Positions 7,631 through 16,795 of a DNA stretch of 64,000 nt are shown here, piece after piece (the stretch's first letter is position 1; each line of letters opens with the position of its first letter). The DNA lies in assembly GCF_016908295.1 (NCBI RefSeq), contig NZ_JAFBDO010000001.1, positions 744,001 through 808,000 on the forward strand, given 5' to 3'. Under the pieces are notes generated by a model, which ran no database searches, had not been told where the DNA came from, and saw only the letters and a program-made list of their open reading frames with translations. This DNA comes from Thalassobacillus pellis (GTDB lineage Bacteria > Bacillota > Bacilli > Bacillales > Halobacillaceae). The position numbers and the translations under genes are program-made.

Positions 7631-9745
7631 TTGAATAAGAAATTTACAGCATTGCTGTCTGCAAGTGTGCTGACATTATCATTATTTGCACCAGCAGCAG
7701 GAGCAGATGAGGTCAGTGCAGAAAGCAAGTACAGTGATTTCAACACTGAGCGTTACACCGACCGGATTGATATCGATGGAATGCTTGAGAAGCAATCCAG
7801 AGATGAAGATTTTCAAAGGCAAGCAAGGCAGGAAATTAAAGAAGCAGCCAAAAGCACTAATTTCAATGAAGAGGAAGCATCAACTTCTGATGCAAGCGAC
7901 CAATACTTTACATACGATGGCGGTACGAAGCTATTCTTAGATCGTAACTTAGCTTTTAAAGAATTCACGCTCCGCAGTGTCGGGGAGCATGTCGAAATTT
8001 GGGTAGCAAACGATTTGAGTTTCCCTGAGGGTGACCCGCGTGAGCCACATGTCGTGACACAGGAACAAGTGGACAAGCTGGCAGCTGAATTTGATAACAA
8101 TATTTATCCGACAGATACTGCCTTTTTTGGAAAGCCGGACAGCCACGATGGTACGGAAGCGGAATTAGAAGATTTGGGCATTGTACCAGAAGGCTACTAT
8201 AAAGGTGATGGCGACAAAATCGTTATGCTAGTCGATAATATTCAAGATGAGAATTATAACGATCCAGAATACCCTTTCTTTGTTGCAGGTTTCTACTGGA
8301 GTACTTTGGAAATGTACATGGATCGTAATATCATAACCATTGATACTAACAACTGGGAAGAGCGTTTAGAAAGCACATTCTACGGTACTACTATCCATGA
8401 ATTGCAGCACTTGATTCATGATGACAACGATTCCGATGAAACTTCCTGGGTAAATGAAGGAATGTCTACTTTCTCTGAATTCCTTGGCGGTTACGGTATC
8501 GATGCAGGTTCTATTAACTTTCTGCTGGATCACCCTGAAAACTCTTTAACTGCCTGGGATGAGCATGTCGATGCAGAGACCGGTCCGGAAACGATTGCCG
8601 ACTATGGTTTGGTACAACTGTTCACCCTTTACAATTACGAACAGTTCGGCCAGGAATTTATCCGTAGCGTTGCCAAAAGTGAAGTCAATAGTATCGAAGG
8701 CTTCAACAAAGCACTGAAGGATTTTGGAATTAATAAAACCTTCACGGAAGTTTACCAGAATTTCTCTACCGCTTTGGCAATAGACGATGATAAGTTTAAA
8801 GGCGGCATCTACGGTTTCGAAAATGTTGATTTGCGCGATCTTCCAGTTGAAGATGGCAAAGTCCGCGGAAAAACAGTAAACTTTGAAAAAGCGAAAGATT
8901 ATCAAAAAGATGGCGTCCCTGCATGGGGAACTGATTTTAAAGTATTCGAATTTGAAAAGAACAAAAAAATCGATACCATCGATTTCAATGGGGTCGACTT
9001 CCTGCCTACGAAATGGCAGACAGTTACAGATCCTTTAGGTTCTGATAACCAGGTATATTGGGGAAGTGAAGGTCACGAAATGGATAACAGCATCATCTTC
9101 AAGGCAGATCTAACCAATGTGGCAGATGCTACCCTCCAATTCGATAACTTTATTGATATCGAAGAACAATGGGATTTTGGTATGGTTCAAGTATCTACTG
9201 ATAACGGACAGACCTGGACCTCCCTTGCCAATGAAAACACTCGTTCCGATGTTGTCCCAGAAGGTTATCCTAAAATCAAAGATAACCTGCCTGGTTTTAC
9301 CGGACATTATGAGGACTGGCAGCAGGAAACATTCGACCTCTCTGCCTATGCTGGTCAGGAAGTCCATATTGCCTTTCGATATCTGACAGACTGGGGTTAT
9401 AATGACTCTGGCTGGTTCATCGATAATATTGAAATTCCTGAAGCAGGAATAAGCTTTGACGGTTCAAGTCTTGATTCCTTCCAATCAATGGATCAGCTTT
9501 TAGAGACCTATGTTGAATACGGGGTTACATTCATCAATGAAAAGAAAAATGGAAAACATCGTGTTTTGCAGGTTGACCCATTCAATGTCACAGAGGAAGA
9601 CGCTCTACAATTAAGACAGTTGTTCAAGAGCGGAAAAACATATATGACCACCTTCTATGCTGCTCCTCAAGACAATACTGAGGCTGTAAGCTTTGAAGTT
9701 AATGTACAATATAAAGATAACGGAAAAGGTAAAAAGAAACATTAA
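7631..9745 (+). CDS. Secreted zinc metalloprotease, immune inhibitor A-like (peptidase M6)
   Basis: A 704-residue secreted endopeptidase. It starts at TTG 7631 behind AGGGGGAGG and has a Sec signal peptide (MNKKFTALLSASVLTLSLFA, cleavage near AGA-DE about residue 25) and an acidic propeptide-like segment. The zinc motif is HELQH (256-260), followed by SWVNEGMS. The C-terminal half (about 460-620) is a beta-sandwich domain with GWFIDNIEI, as in Bacillus InhA. InhA-type enzymes degrade host defence peptides and other proteins; here it may simply be a scavenging protease. Shorter than InhA (about 795 aa). Monocistronic, with a hairpin terminator. Confidence 0.9.
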   Translation: MNKKFTALLSASVLTLSLFAPAAGADEVSAESKYSDFNTERYTDRIDIDGMLEKQSRDEDFQRQARQEIKEAAKSTNFNEEEASTSDASDQYFTYDGGTKLFLDRNLAFKEFTLRSVGEHVEIWVANDLSFPEGDPREPHVVTQEQVDKLAAEFDNNIYPTDTAFFGKPDSHDGTEAELEDLGIVPEGYYKGDGDKIVMLVDNIQDENYNDPEYPFFVAGFYWSTLEMYMDRNIITIDTNNWEERLESTFYGTTIHELQHLIHDDNDSDETSWVNEGMSTFSEFLGGYGIDAGSINFLLDHPENSLTAWDEHVDAETGPETIADYGLVQLFTLYNYEQFGQEFIRSVAKSEVNSIEGFNKALKDFGINKTFTEVYQNFSTALAIDDDKFKGGIYGFENVDLRDLPVEDGKVRGKTVNFEKAKDYQKDGVPAWGTDFKVFEFEKNKKIDTIDFNGVDFLPTKWQTVTDPLGSDNQVYWGSEGHEMDNSIIFKADLTNVADATLQFDNFIDIEEQWDFGMVQVSTDNGQTWTSLANENTRSDVVPEGYPKIKDNLPGFTGHYEDWQQETFDLSAYAGQEVHIAFRYLTDWGYNDSGWFIDNIEIPEAGISFDGSSLDSFQSMDQLLETYVEYGVTFINEKKNGKHRVLQVDPFNVTEEDALQLRQLFKSGKTYMTTFYAAPQDNTEAVSFEVNVQYKDNGKGKKKH

Positions 9746-9821
9746 TGTACCTGCCCAACCCAACGGGTACTTTATTAGTCCGCTGAAAAGCTGAAGGTTT
9801 AAAAAGCAATATCTTTTTAAT

Positions 9822-9858
9822 AGTCTGTATGGAGCTTTACTTCCATACAGACTTTTTT
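9822..9858 (+). terminator. Terminator of the M6 protease gene; member of a repeated hairpin family
   Basis: Stem AGTCTGTATGGA / TCCATACAGACT followed by TTTTTT. Near-identical stem sequences end the ehu operon (20475-20518) and lie downstream of the OsmC gene (37687-37729). Confidence 0.85.
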
Positions 9859-9921
9859 GTCTTTCATGAAGTTTTATGCAGTGTGATGGTTTCCTTTAAT
9901 ACGACATATCGTTATACCAGA

Positions 9922-10070
9922 GTTGATTCCACGATGAGCGAGAGGCGATGACGCCTGCGGGAACAGCACGAGCCGAAAGATCCACTTGGTCAAGCGATCT
10001 ACTTGACCAAGTTAGCTTTTGGCCGTGCCCGCGGCAAGCATCCGCCGGCAAGCGATTCGTGAGTATCAAC
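9922..10070. repeat. MITE-like interspersed repeat, family A copy 1
   Basis: A 149-bp non-coding element bounded by imperfect inverted ends, GTTGATTCCACGA and TCGTGAGTATCAAC. It holds GC-rich CCTGCGGGAACAGCACGAGC and an internal inverted repeat, ACTTGGTCAAG / CTTGACCAAGT. A reverse-oriented copy lies at 56520-56664 and decayed or partial copies at 37644-37685 and 48714-48812. Confidence 0.75.
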
Positions 10071-10185
10071 AACAAGCTTTAACAGCCCCCGTTCGATTAT
10101 AAAGGACTTTTTCATTTCTCCCCATCCGCTTGCACTTCCAACACTACCTATGGCATGCTAAAAAGAAAAAGGCAGGCGAAATTTT

Positions 10186-11082
10186 TTGCAGATAAAAGAA
10201 TTAGAAGTGAAAGATTTACAGGCTATTTCGGAATGGCTCTATCATATGAATGAGCAGGATCAGCATTTTGTCGCCTGGTTGGCATCGGATGAGAATGAAA
10301 TCTATGAACAGGTTTGGACATTGACCCAGTTCCGTGATCCACTCGCCTATATCGCGTGGGAAAATAACCAGATCATCGGATTTCTCGGTATCCTCCCATT
10401 TTTCGAACAGAAATTGTGCCGCTTGCTTGGACCCTTTGCGATCGAGCAGGAAAAGGCAGTGATGGAGGGCCTATGGAATAAGGCTTCATTGACGATGGAG
10501 CAGCATTTTAATGCTGTGAAAGTTGCCAGCTTCAAGGCCAATACGACATTGGTGGAATTTTGCGAACGTCATCAATTCCATCTTTACAATATCGAGAAGA
10601 CGATGGTACTGGATCGGGAGGATTATAAGCCTGCCCACCTTGACGGAAGAAATATCGTTAAAATTACGGAAGAGGATAAGCTTGAGGTCGCCCGACTCCA
10701 TCCGAATGGTGCCTATTATACGACAGCTGAAATGATGGATCTTGCCAGGTCGGATCGAAATCATCTATGGGGTTACCAGCATGAGGGCAGACTGATTGGG
10801 TATATCTACTTTGAAACGATACTCCCTGGGGAAGAAGGAGAAATTTGTTTTGTCAATGTGGATGCAGACTATCGCGGCAAGGGAATTGGATCCGTATTAA
10901 TCGATCATGCCCTTCAGCATGCATTTCTCGTTCTTGAGCTTGATGAGGTCTCCATTTCGGTACGGACCACTAATGATGGGGCAGAAAACCTGTACCGTAC
11001 ACTCGGCTTTCATGAGACTCATACCATTTTTGCTTATGAAAAACTGTTCCAGGAACCGATTATTAAAAATCCGTTTCACTAA
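10186..11082 (+). CDS. GNAT-family N-acetyltransferase
   Basis: A 298-residue acetyltransferase starting at TTG 10186 with a purine-rich AAAAAGGCAGG upstream. The C-terminal GNAT domain (about 150-290) carries motif A as VDADYRGKGIGSVLIDHAL, the acetyl-CoA pyrophosphate loop, and ends with NLYRTLGFHETHT. The N-terminal half resembles a degenerate second GNAT fold. The substrate cannot be told. Monocistronic; convergent with the GH65 gene and sharing a bidirectional terminator. Confidence 0.85.
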   Translation: MQIKELEVKDLQAISEWLYHMNEQDQHFVAWLASDENEIYEQVWTLTQFRDPLAYIAWENNQIIGFLGILPFFEQKLCRLLGPFAIEQEKAVMEGLWNKASLTMEQHFNAVKVASFKANTTLVEFCERHQFHLYNIEKTMVLDREDYKPAHLDGRNIVKITEEDKLEVARLHPNGAYYTTAEMMDLARSDRNHLWGYQHEGRLIGYIYFETILPGEEGEICFVNVDADYRGKGIGSVLIDHALQHAFLVLELDEVSISVRTTNDGAENLYRTLGFHETHTIFAYEKLFQEPIIKNPFH

Positions 11083-11084
11083 AT

Positions 11085-11120
11085 AAACAGGCAGCAGGAT
11101 TAATCCTGCTGCCTGTTTTT
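11085..11120. terminator. Bidirectional terminator between GNAT and GH65 genes
   Basis: Near-perfect palindrome AAACAGGCAGCAGGAT / ATCCTGCTGCCTGTTTTT with runs on both sides. Confidence 0.88.
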
Positions 11121-11122
11121 AA

Positions 11123-13426
11123 TTAGTAAGACAATGTTGCTTGTTCATTTCTTTTCACTTGAATTTCCTCACCGTTCACCCAAAGGGATACCTGCTCACC
11201 CTCTACCAGGGTTAAACTCACTTTTTCATCCGTGACCTTTACCTTGACCGGACTGCCTTTGTAATGAATGTGGAAGGAATAGCTGTTCCATTGTTTTGGC
11301 AATTTAGGGTCCAGGTGAAGGCCATTCTCCTTAACCCGCAGCCCTGCGAAACCGTAAACGATAGCCATCCAAGTACCTCCCATATTAGCCATATGGAGTC
11401 CATCTTTCGTGTTGTTATGTGTATTGTCGAGATCAAGCCGAGTCGTCCCTTGGAAATATTGATACCCTTTTTCCAAATCCCCAAGTTTTGATGCCATCAT
11501 ACTGAACACGCAAGTTGACAAGGAGGAATCATGAGTGGTTACCCGTTCATAGTAATTATAGGAATTGTGGATCGTTTCCTCATCTGCATAGTCCTCCAGT
11601 AAAAAGTGGGATAGAACCGTATCTGCCTGCTTACATACCTGATAGCGATATAGCGTCAAAGGATGATAATGCAGAAGAAGAGGATAATGTTCTTTTGGTG
11701 TGTTTTCAAAATCCCATACTGCTTTCTGTAGAAAGGTATCATCCTGCGCATGGATTCCGAGCTCTTCATCATACGGCAAGTACATCGCCTCTGCTGCACG
11801 CTTGAAGCTCTCTACCTCTTTATCCCATAAATTGAGACGCTCACTGAGGATTTCAAAATAATTACCATCAATTTCCTTAATCATCTGATATATTTTATAG
11901 GCCCATTCCAAATTATATTTCGCCATCGAGTTCGTATAGTAATTATTGTTAACGACACATGTATATTCATCCGGTCCTGTGACATTATCAATCGCAAAGG
12001 TACCATCTTTCCTAAAATGACCCATATCTACCCAAAGGCGGGCAGTCTCGAGGAGCACTTCCGCTCCGTAATCAAGCAGAAAGGATTCATCCCTGGTTGC
12101 CAGAAAATATTGAATATAGCTGTATGCAATATCAGCACTGATATGATACTGGGCTGTTCCTGCCGGGAAATAGGACGAGCACTCTTTCCCATTGATCGTA
12201 CGCCATGGAAAAAGAGCTCCGCGTCTGTGTCCCATTTCCACTGCTCGCTCACGAGCTTTATCTAATATGGAATGGCGGTAGATCAGCAGCTGTTTAGCTA
12301 AATCAGGTGCAGTCATGAGGAAAACAGGGACCATATAAATTTCCGTGTCCCAGAAGTAATGGCCCTCATAACCTTCGCCGCTCAAGCCTTTTGCGGTGAT
12401 GTTACTGTATTTATCTCTGCCCGCAGATTGCAGAAGATGGTATAAGTTGAAACGGATACCTTCCTGAAGATCATCATCACCATCCACTTCCACGTCACTA
12501 CGTTCCCAGAAGGTTTCCAAGTATTTTCTCTGGGCTTTTGCCAATTGAAAGTCATCAATGGTTTCCAGCTGCCCTCTAATCCGCTGTGCTTTCTGTTTCA
12601 ATTCCCCGCTGTGCCTCAAATCATCGACATAAATGTTCCATTTGCTGAATTCGACCGGTTGTTCTTGACGTCCTTGTGTCTGGTAAGTAAAAATGATGCG
12701 CTGGTCGTCGGCTTCTTTGGAAATATCGACAAGCTTATCATCCAGTCCTTTATGAAAACTTAGGCAGGCCATTTCCAATCCGGATGATTCAGCTCTGCTT
12801 CGGAGGAACCCACTTTCTTCAATCGTATCTGCTTCCTGGACGTGAAGAAGCTTGGCGTGACCGCCCCCCACTCTTGGATCCGAAGCATCTACAAAGTTTT
12901 CTACATCCCCATCCATGATGGAAACAATCGTAATTACGTCATTAAAATTGACTGGAGTGACGGAAACTTTGATATAAAACAATTCTCGATGCACAAAGGA
13001 AACCATCCGCTCAAAACACACATCTATTTCTTTTCCAAGCGGTGACTTCCATCGAATGTTACGTTCCGCTTTCCCTTCATCCATATGAAGTTTTCGAGTA
13101 TACTCTTTCACTTCCCCCTCCTGGATGGAAAAGTGTTCTTTCTCATCACCTAAGTAAATATGGATGGTCTGTGTATCGATCACATTCAGCATTTTCTGCT
13201 GTGTTTCAGGGAAGGCGAATAACTTTTCCCCATAAGGAATATCGATGACATCATGGAAGGCATTCAAATAGGTTCCCCTGACAGTTGGCACTGCTCTGCC
13301 GTAGGATTCCTCAAAGTTTCCACGGACCCCGATATACCCATTTCCGAGAAAGAACAGACTCTCCTCATTCACCAGATCAATTTCTTTTAGTGAATCTCTT
13401 GCAATTTTCCAGCTCATCAGCAGCAT
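11123..13426 (-). CDS. Glycoside hydrolase family 65 disaccharide phosphorylase (maltose/kojibiose/trehalose type)
   Basis: A 767-residue cytosolic inverting phosphorylase that would split an alpha-glucosyl disaccharide with phosphate to beta-glucose-1-phosphate. Typical layout: N-terminal beta-sandwich, (alpha/alpha)6 barrel (about 320-690), C-terminal beta domain. The predicted general acid is Glu487 in TGPDEY, the same number as in well-known maltose phosphorylases; GYEGHYFWDTEIYMVP and the substrate-loop LHYHPLTLYRYQVCKQADTV are family signatures. Exact disaccharide specificity is not predictable. Unusually it stands alone, without a beta-phosphoglucomutase or sugar transporter beside it. 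Start may be ATG 13426 or the in-frame ATG three codons in. Confidence 0.9.
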   Translation of the reverse strand: MLLMSWKIARDSLKEIDLVNEESLFFLGNGYIGVRGNFEESYGRAVPTVRGTYLNAFHDVIDIPYGEKLFAFPETQQKMLNVIDTQTIHIYLGDEKEHFSIQEGEVKEYTRKLHMDEGKAERNIRWKSPLGKEIDVCFERMVSFVHRELFYIKVSVTPVNFNDVITIVSIMDGDVENFVDASDPRVGGGHAKLLHVQEADTIEESGFLRSRAESSGLEMACLSFHKGLDDKLVDISKEADDQRIIFTYQTQGRQEQPVEFSKWNIYVDDLRHSGELKQKAQRIRGQLETIDDFQLAKAQRKYLETFWERSDVEVDGDDDLQEGIRFNLYHLLQSAGRDKYSNITAKGLSGEGYEGHYFWDTEIYMVPVFLMTAPDLAKQLLIYRHSILDKARERAVEMGHRRGALFPWRTINGKECSSYFPAGTAQYHISADIAYSYIQYFLATRDESFLLDYGAEVLLETARLWVDMGHFRKDGTFAIDNVTGPDEYTCVVNNNYYTNSMAKYNLEWAYKIYQMIKEIDGNYFEILSERLNLWDKEVESFKRAAEAMYLPYDEELGIHAQDDTFLQKAVWDFENTPKEHYPLLLHYHPLTLYRYQVCKQADTVLSHFLLEDYADEETIHNSYNYYERVTTHDSSLSTCVFSMMASKLGDLEKGYQYFQGTTRLDLDNTHNNTKDGLHMANMGGTWMAIVYGFAGLRVKENGLHLDPKLPKQWNSYSFHIHYKGSPVKVKVTDEKVSLTLVEGEQVSLWVNGEEIQVKRNEQATLSY

Positions 13427-13826
13427 TTCCCCTTTCTATTCCCCCTATTTTTATCAACAACAGGAGGGTGTAACTTAAAGTTTCGTTTGATTAAAGATCA
13501 CATTCAATTGCTCCTATAAGAACTAGAGGAGCTGTAATTTACTGATTTACGATGTGCAGCATGGAGGAGCTTGATTAATAAACATGGCATGTCGACAAGT
13601 CCTTATGGCAAAAGCGTTAGTATTTTTATACTTGGAACTTTAAAGTTTTCATTACGTCGAGAACTTCTTTACATAAAAAAAGAAGTTGGGTTACCCGGAG
13701 GTGTAAAAGGATTGCAATTATAATTTCCCTCACATAAGCGGGCAAAAACACCAAAATGGCTGTTAAATTTCCATAGTTCCTGCCGCCAGTCCACTATTAA
13801 TTTATAAATCCACTTTATTTTCAGTT
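13427..13826. other. Intergenic region upstream of the AraC-type gene
   Basis: No supported gene over about 400 nt. It contains one copy of a 31-nt hairpin repeat (13586-13616). The A/T-rich 3' part leads into a cre site and a possible -10 element (TATACT at 13843-13848). Confidence 0.5.
13586..13616 (+). repeat. 31-nt hairpin repeat, copy 1 (diverged)
   Basis: Matches the copies at 25321-25351 and 42318-42348 in the frame GGCNTGTCGNCAA-NTCCTTATG-GCNAAAGC. This copy has substitutions in the stem. Confidence 0.55.
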
Positions 13827-13840
13827 TGAAATCGCTTACA
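13827..13840. promoter_or_regulatory. Candidate cre (CcpA) site upstream of AraC-type regulator and fructosamine kinase
   Basis: TGAAATCGCTTACA matches the Bacillus cre consensus TGWAANCGNTNWCA at every defined position. It lies immediately upstream of a TATACT -10-like hexamer and about 60 nt before the start codon, so bound CcpA would repress. Confidence 0.65.
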
Positions 13841-13897
13841 ATTATACTAAAATCTTTACATTTTTAATAAAATTTTATGAACTTCGGAGGAATTGTA

Positions 13898-14650
13898 ATG
13901 ACATTGTCCATCGAACCGAACATGATTGACCAGTTTATGAGAATCCGCATGAATAATAAGAAGGAACAATTCGTCCACCCATCTTATCTCATGGAAAAAC
14001 AATTGATGGAAGCCATCACGAATAAAGATTTGAACAAGGCATCCCTTTTGTTAAAAAATATTAATCAGGATCAGCGTCCTTACCTTGCCCAGAATCCTGT
14101 CCGGTCACTGAAAAATTCGCTGATCTGCTCGTGCACTTTATTCACCAGGGCGATCATCAACGGCGGAATAAACCCGGAAACCGCCTTTAACCTTAGTGAT
14201 ACCTACATACTTGAAATCGAGAAGAAAGTGACAGTAGCTGAATTGAATGACCTTGAACATCACATGCTCCACACATTCATCCGTATGGTCGAAGAAGCAG
14301 AGGAGTTGCCATATAGCCATGTAATTAACCGGGCGATCAATTATATCCATGACCATATTCTTGATGAGCTGATGCTCGAAGATATTTCAAAGGAATGTTT
14401 TGTGAGCCCGAGCTACCTCTCTCACCTTTTTAAAAAAGAAGTGAAAAAATCAGTCGTCCAATTCATTAATGAAAAGCGGGTCGAAGAATCAAAATATTTC
14501 TTGTTACATACCTCTACTTCTATATCCGATATTGCGGCGTTATTTAAATTTTGTAATCAGAGCTACTATACTGCCGTTTTCAAGAGGCATCTGAAGATTA
14601 CACCAAAGCAGTTCCGGGAAAAACATGCCATTCATGCTATGACTCTATGA
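13898..14650 (+). CDS. AraC-family transcriptional regulator
   Basis: A 250-residue regulator. The C-terminal 100 residues hold the double helix-turn-helix of AraC/XylS proteins: INYIHDHILDELMLEDISKE, CFVSPSYLSHLFKKE and the second unit DIAALFKFCNQSYYTAVFKRH-type helix ending ITPKQFREK. The N-terminal part has no recognisable cupin or membrane sensor. ATG 13898 is chosen because CGGAGGA lies 6-8 nt upstream; the frame opens seven codons earlier without a site. It runs into the fructosamine kinase gene 48 nt downstream, and a cre site overlaps the promoter region, so it probably regulates Amadori-product use under carbon control. Confidence 0.85.
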   Translation: MTLSIEPNMIDQFMRIRMNNKKEQFVHPSYLMEKQLMEAITNKDLNKASLLLKNINQDQRPYLAQNPVRSLKNSLICSCTLFTRAIINGGINPETAFNLSDTYILEIEKKVTVAELNDLEHHMLHTFIRMVEEAEELPYSHVINRAINYIHDHILDELMLEDISKECFVSPSYLSHLFKKEVKKSVVQFINEKRVEESKYFLLHTSTSISDIAALFKFCNQSYYTAVFKRHLKITPKQFREKHAIHAMTL

Positions 14651-14698
14651 ATGACCATTCACCAAATGGGGTACAGCCGGATGAAAGGGGAGAATAGT

Positions 14699-15568
14699 AT
14701 GAATGATATTATCAAACAGTCTCTTAAAGAGATGGGAGATTCTACTACAGTTGCCGAAATCCGCCCTGTAACAGGAGGCGATATCAACGAGGCATTTTTT
14801 GTCCGGACAGAACACCAGGCTTATTTTGTAAAAACCAATGATAATGTACCTTCTGATTTTTTCCGGGTGGAAGCAGAAGGACTGCGGGTCATCCAGGCCA
14901 GTAATTCGATAGCTGTTCCAGGTGTTTATCATTATGATGAGCCGAAAAATGGCAGCCCGGGAACACTTATTCTCGAATGGATTGAAGGCAAGAGTAAAAG
15001 CGATACCGTGGAACAGCTCGGACATGGGGTTGCACATATGCATTTAACACAAGCCAATCAATATGGATTCGGTCAATCGACCTTTATTGGCACACTTACC
15101 CAGGAAAACGGCTGGCATGAGGATTGGCTGCGCTATTACAGGGACAAACGACTGCTTCCTCAGCTGGAACTAGCCATTGAACGTGGGCGTATGAATGATA
15201 TCAGGCATTCAAGAATGACTAAGCTGCTCAACCGGTTAGACAAATGGATCGACCCTTTTCCTGCCTCTTCCCTCTTGCATGGAGATCTTTGGGGTGGAAA
15301 CTGGATGGCCGGTCCAGGCGGCAAACCCTACTTGATCGATCCCTCAGTCTGCTATGGAGACCACTGTTTCGAACTGGCATTCACTGAGCTGTTTGGCGGA
15401 TTTCCCCCTGCATTCTATGAGAGCTACAAGGAGGTTTATCCACTGCCAGACAGCTATGAAGATACAAAAGCCCTCTACCAGCTGTTTTATTTAATGGTCC
15501 ATCTCAACTTTTTTGGAGAAAGCTATGGAAGACCTGTTGACCGTATACTGGACCATTATGTGGGATAG
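14699..15568 (+). CDS. Fructosamine kinase family protein
   Basis: A 289-residue small-molecule kinase of the fructosamine/ketosamine-3-kinase family, which phosphorylates sugars attached to amines (Amadori or ribulosamine adducts) so that they can be removed. The catalytic loop HGDLWGGNW is at 194-202 (Asp196 base, Asn201 metal), followed by the metal Asp in YLIDPSVCYGD. The ATP-binding region is VTGGDINEAFFV...YFVKTN. ATG 14699 has AAAGGGGAG upstream and gives the normal family length. It follows the AraC gene closely and abuts the convergent DUF523 gene with no spacer. Confidence 0.88.
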   Translation: MNDIIKQSLKEMGDSTTVAEIRPVTGGDINEAFFVRTEHQAYFVKTNDNVPSDFFRVEAEGLRVIQASNSIAVPGVYHYDEPKNGSPGTLILEWIEGKSKSDTVEQLGHGVAHMHLTQANQYGFGQSTFIGTLTQENGWHEDWLRYYRDKRLLPQLELAIERGRMNDIRHSRMTKLLNRLDKWIDPFPASSLLHGDLWGGNWMAGPGGKPYLIDPSVCYGDHCFELAFTELFGGFPPAFYESYKEVYPLPDSYEDTKALYQLFYLMVHLNFFGESYGRPVDRILDHYVG

Positions 15569-16540
15569 TCAGGTATAGGCTCTCCCTTTTCCTGAATCCG
15601 AAATTTCAATGAGTTCTATTGGATAAGGCTCAAAATAGGTCTGCCCTTTCAGATAGTGTTCATCAAACCGAATAACCCAGGCTTTCAATATGCCAAGCAA
15701 CGTACTTAATGGTATCTTTTCTTCTTCATATTGCTCCATTTCATCCAAAAAGTATGCCTTTTCTTCAGCGTTTAACTCATTTTTGAAATAGCCGAAGATG
15801 TGCTGGCATACATTTTGATGTCTTTTTGGAGTAGCTGGAGACTGCATCATTTTTTTCAACAATCCCTCATAGTGTTTAAAAACTTCCTCAACAGGATGGC
15901 GGGCATGATTCGCCACCGCCTGTCCCATCTCTTTCAACAGCTGTTGGTTATAAGCCATGAAAAGATATTTATTCCGAGAATGAAAATCAATTAAAGCAGA
16001 CATCTCCATGTGATTCTTTATTTCCCTGAAGGCTGCCAATGTGAACAATTTGGTCATAAAGTGTTCACGCAGCGTAAAGTTTTTCAGTCTCCCCTCGTCT
16101 TCTATTGCCAGTTCGCCATGTTTTTTAAGTATTTCTTTTGCAAAAAACCCGTCTGTTTTCCTTATGACAGGCGAATTATCCCCATCCGCATAAACCTTTA
16201 CATCGTTTATTCCACAAGTGGGTGATCGATTTTTCAACAAAAATCCATCTACTTCAGGCAGTCCCTCGATGAAACTGGTGGAAAACTCTGTCATGGTTTT
16301 CGTTAAATCTTTACCAGTGCTTGGCTGTACCAGTCTTTCCTTTTCTTTATCAGCGATAATTCTAATCACTTCCCGCGGCACGCCAAGGCCAATTTCTACT
16401 TCCGGACAGACCGGTATGAACTCCACGAACGGCTGAAGGCGCTGAACAACTCTATCAGGAATAACCTCTCCATTATATCTTACCTCATCAAACTCAAGGC
16501 AGCGGCTTACGACAAGTCTCGGTGTTGCAAATGACTGCAT
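15569..16540 (-). CDS. DUF523-DUF1722 fusion protein (TudS-like Fe-S domain plus YbgA domain)
   Basis: A 323-residue two-domain protein. Residues 1-150 are DUF523, the family that includes the thiouracil desulfidase TudS, which holds a [4Fe-4S] cluster on three cysteines. Here three cysteines stand in equivalent places: C14 (VSRCLEF), C45 (PVCPE) and C109 (SPTCG). Residues 190-310 are DUF1722/YbgA (HSRNKYLFMAYNQ...). The fusion is widespread but its substrate is unknown; desulfuration of thiolated nucleobases is an inference. Start ATG 16540 has GGAGGG upstream. The stop abuts the stop of the convergent fructosamine kinase. Confidence 0.85.
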   Translation of the reverse strand: MQSFATPRLVVSRCLEFDEVRYNGEVIPDRVVQRLQPFVEFIPVCPEVEIGLGVPREVIRIIADKEKERLVQPSTGKDLTKTMTEFSTSFIEGLPEVDGFLLKNRSPTCGINDVKVYADGDNSPVIRKTDGFFAKEILKKHGELAIEDEGRLKNFTLREHFMTKLFTLAAFREIKNHMEMSALIDFHSRNKYLFMAYNQQLLKEMGQAVANHARHPVEEVFKHYEGLLKKMMQSPATPKRHQNVCQHIFGYFKNELNAEEKAYFLDEMEQYEEEKIPLSTLLGILKAWVIRFDEHYLKGQTYFEPYPIELIEISDSGKGRAYT

Positions 16541-16795
16541 GCAGTTACCCTCCTATTTCCACGACCTTTCTTTCCATTATATTTTCCAAATACTTTCCTT
16601 TCTATTTTAGATGTGTCAGGAAGGATTTTTGCTGGTTTATGTCGAAGTTAGGTAGTTGGTGACTGCAGGGAAGGCATTTCCAATCTTTACTATTGGCATT
16701 GAACGATTATTGTATTAAAATTAATCCCGCTGTATTTTTATAATTGATTCCATGCCACATGTTCGAATCATCCTAACCTACAAGGAGTGTACTTA

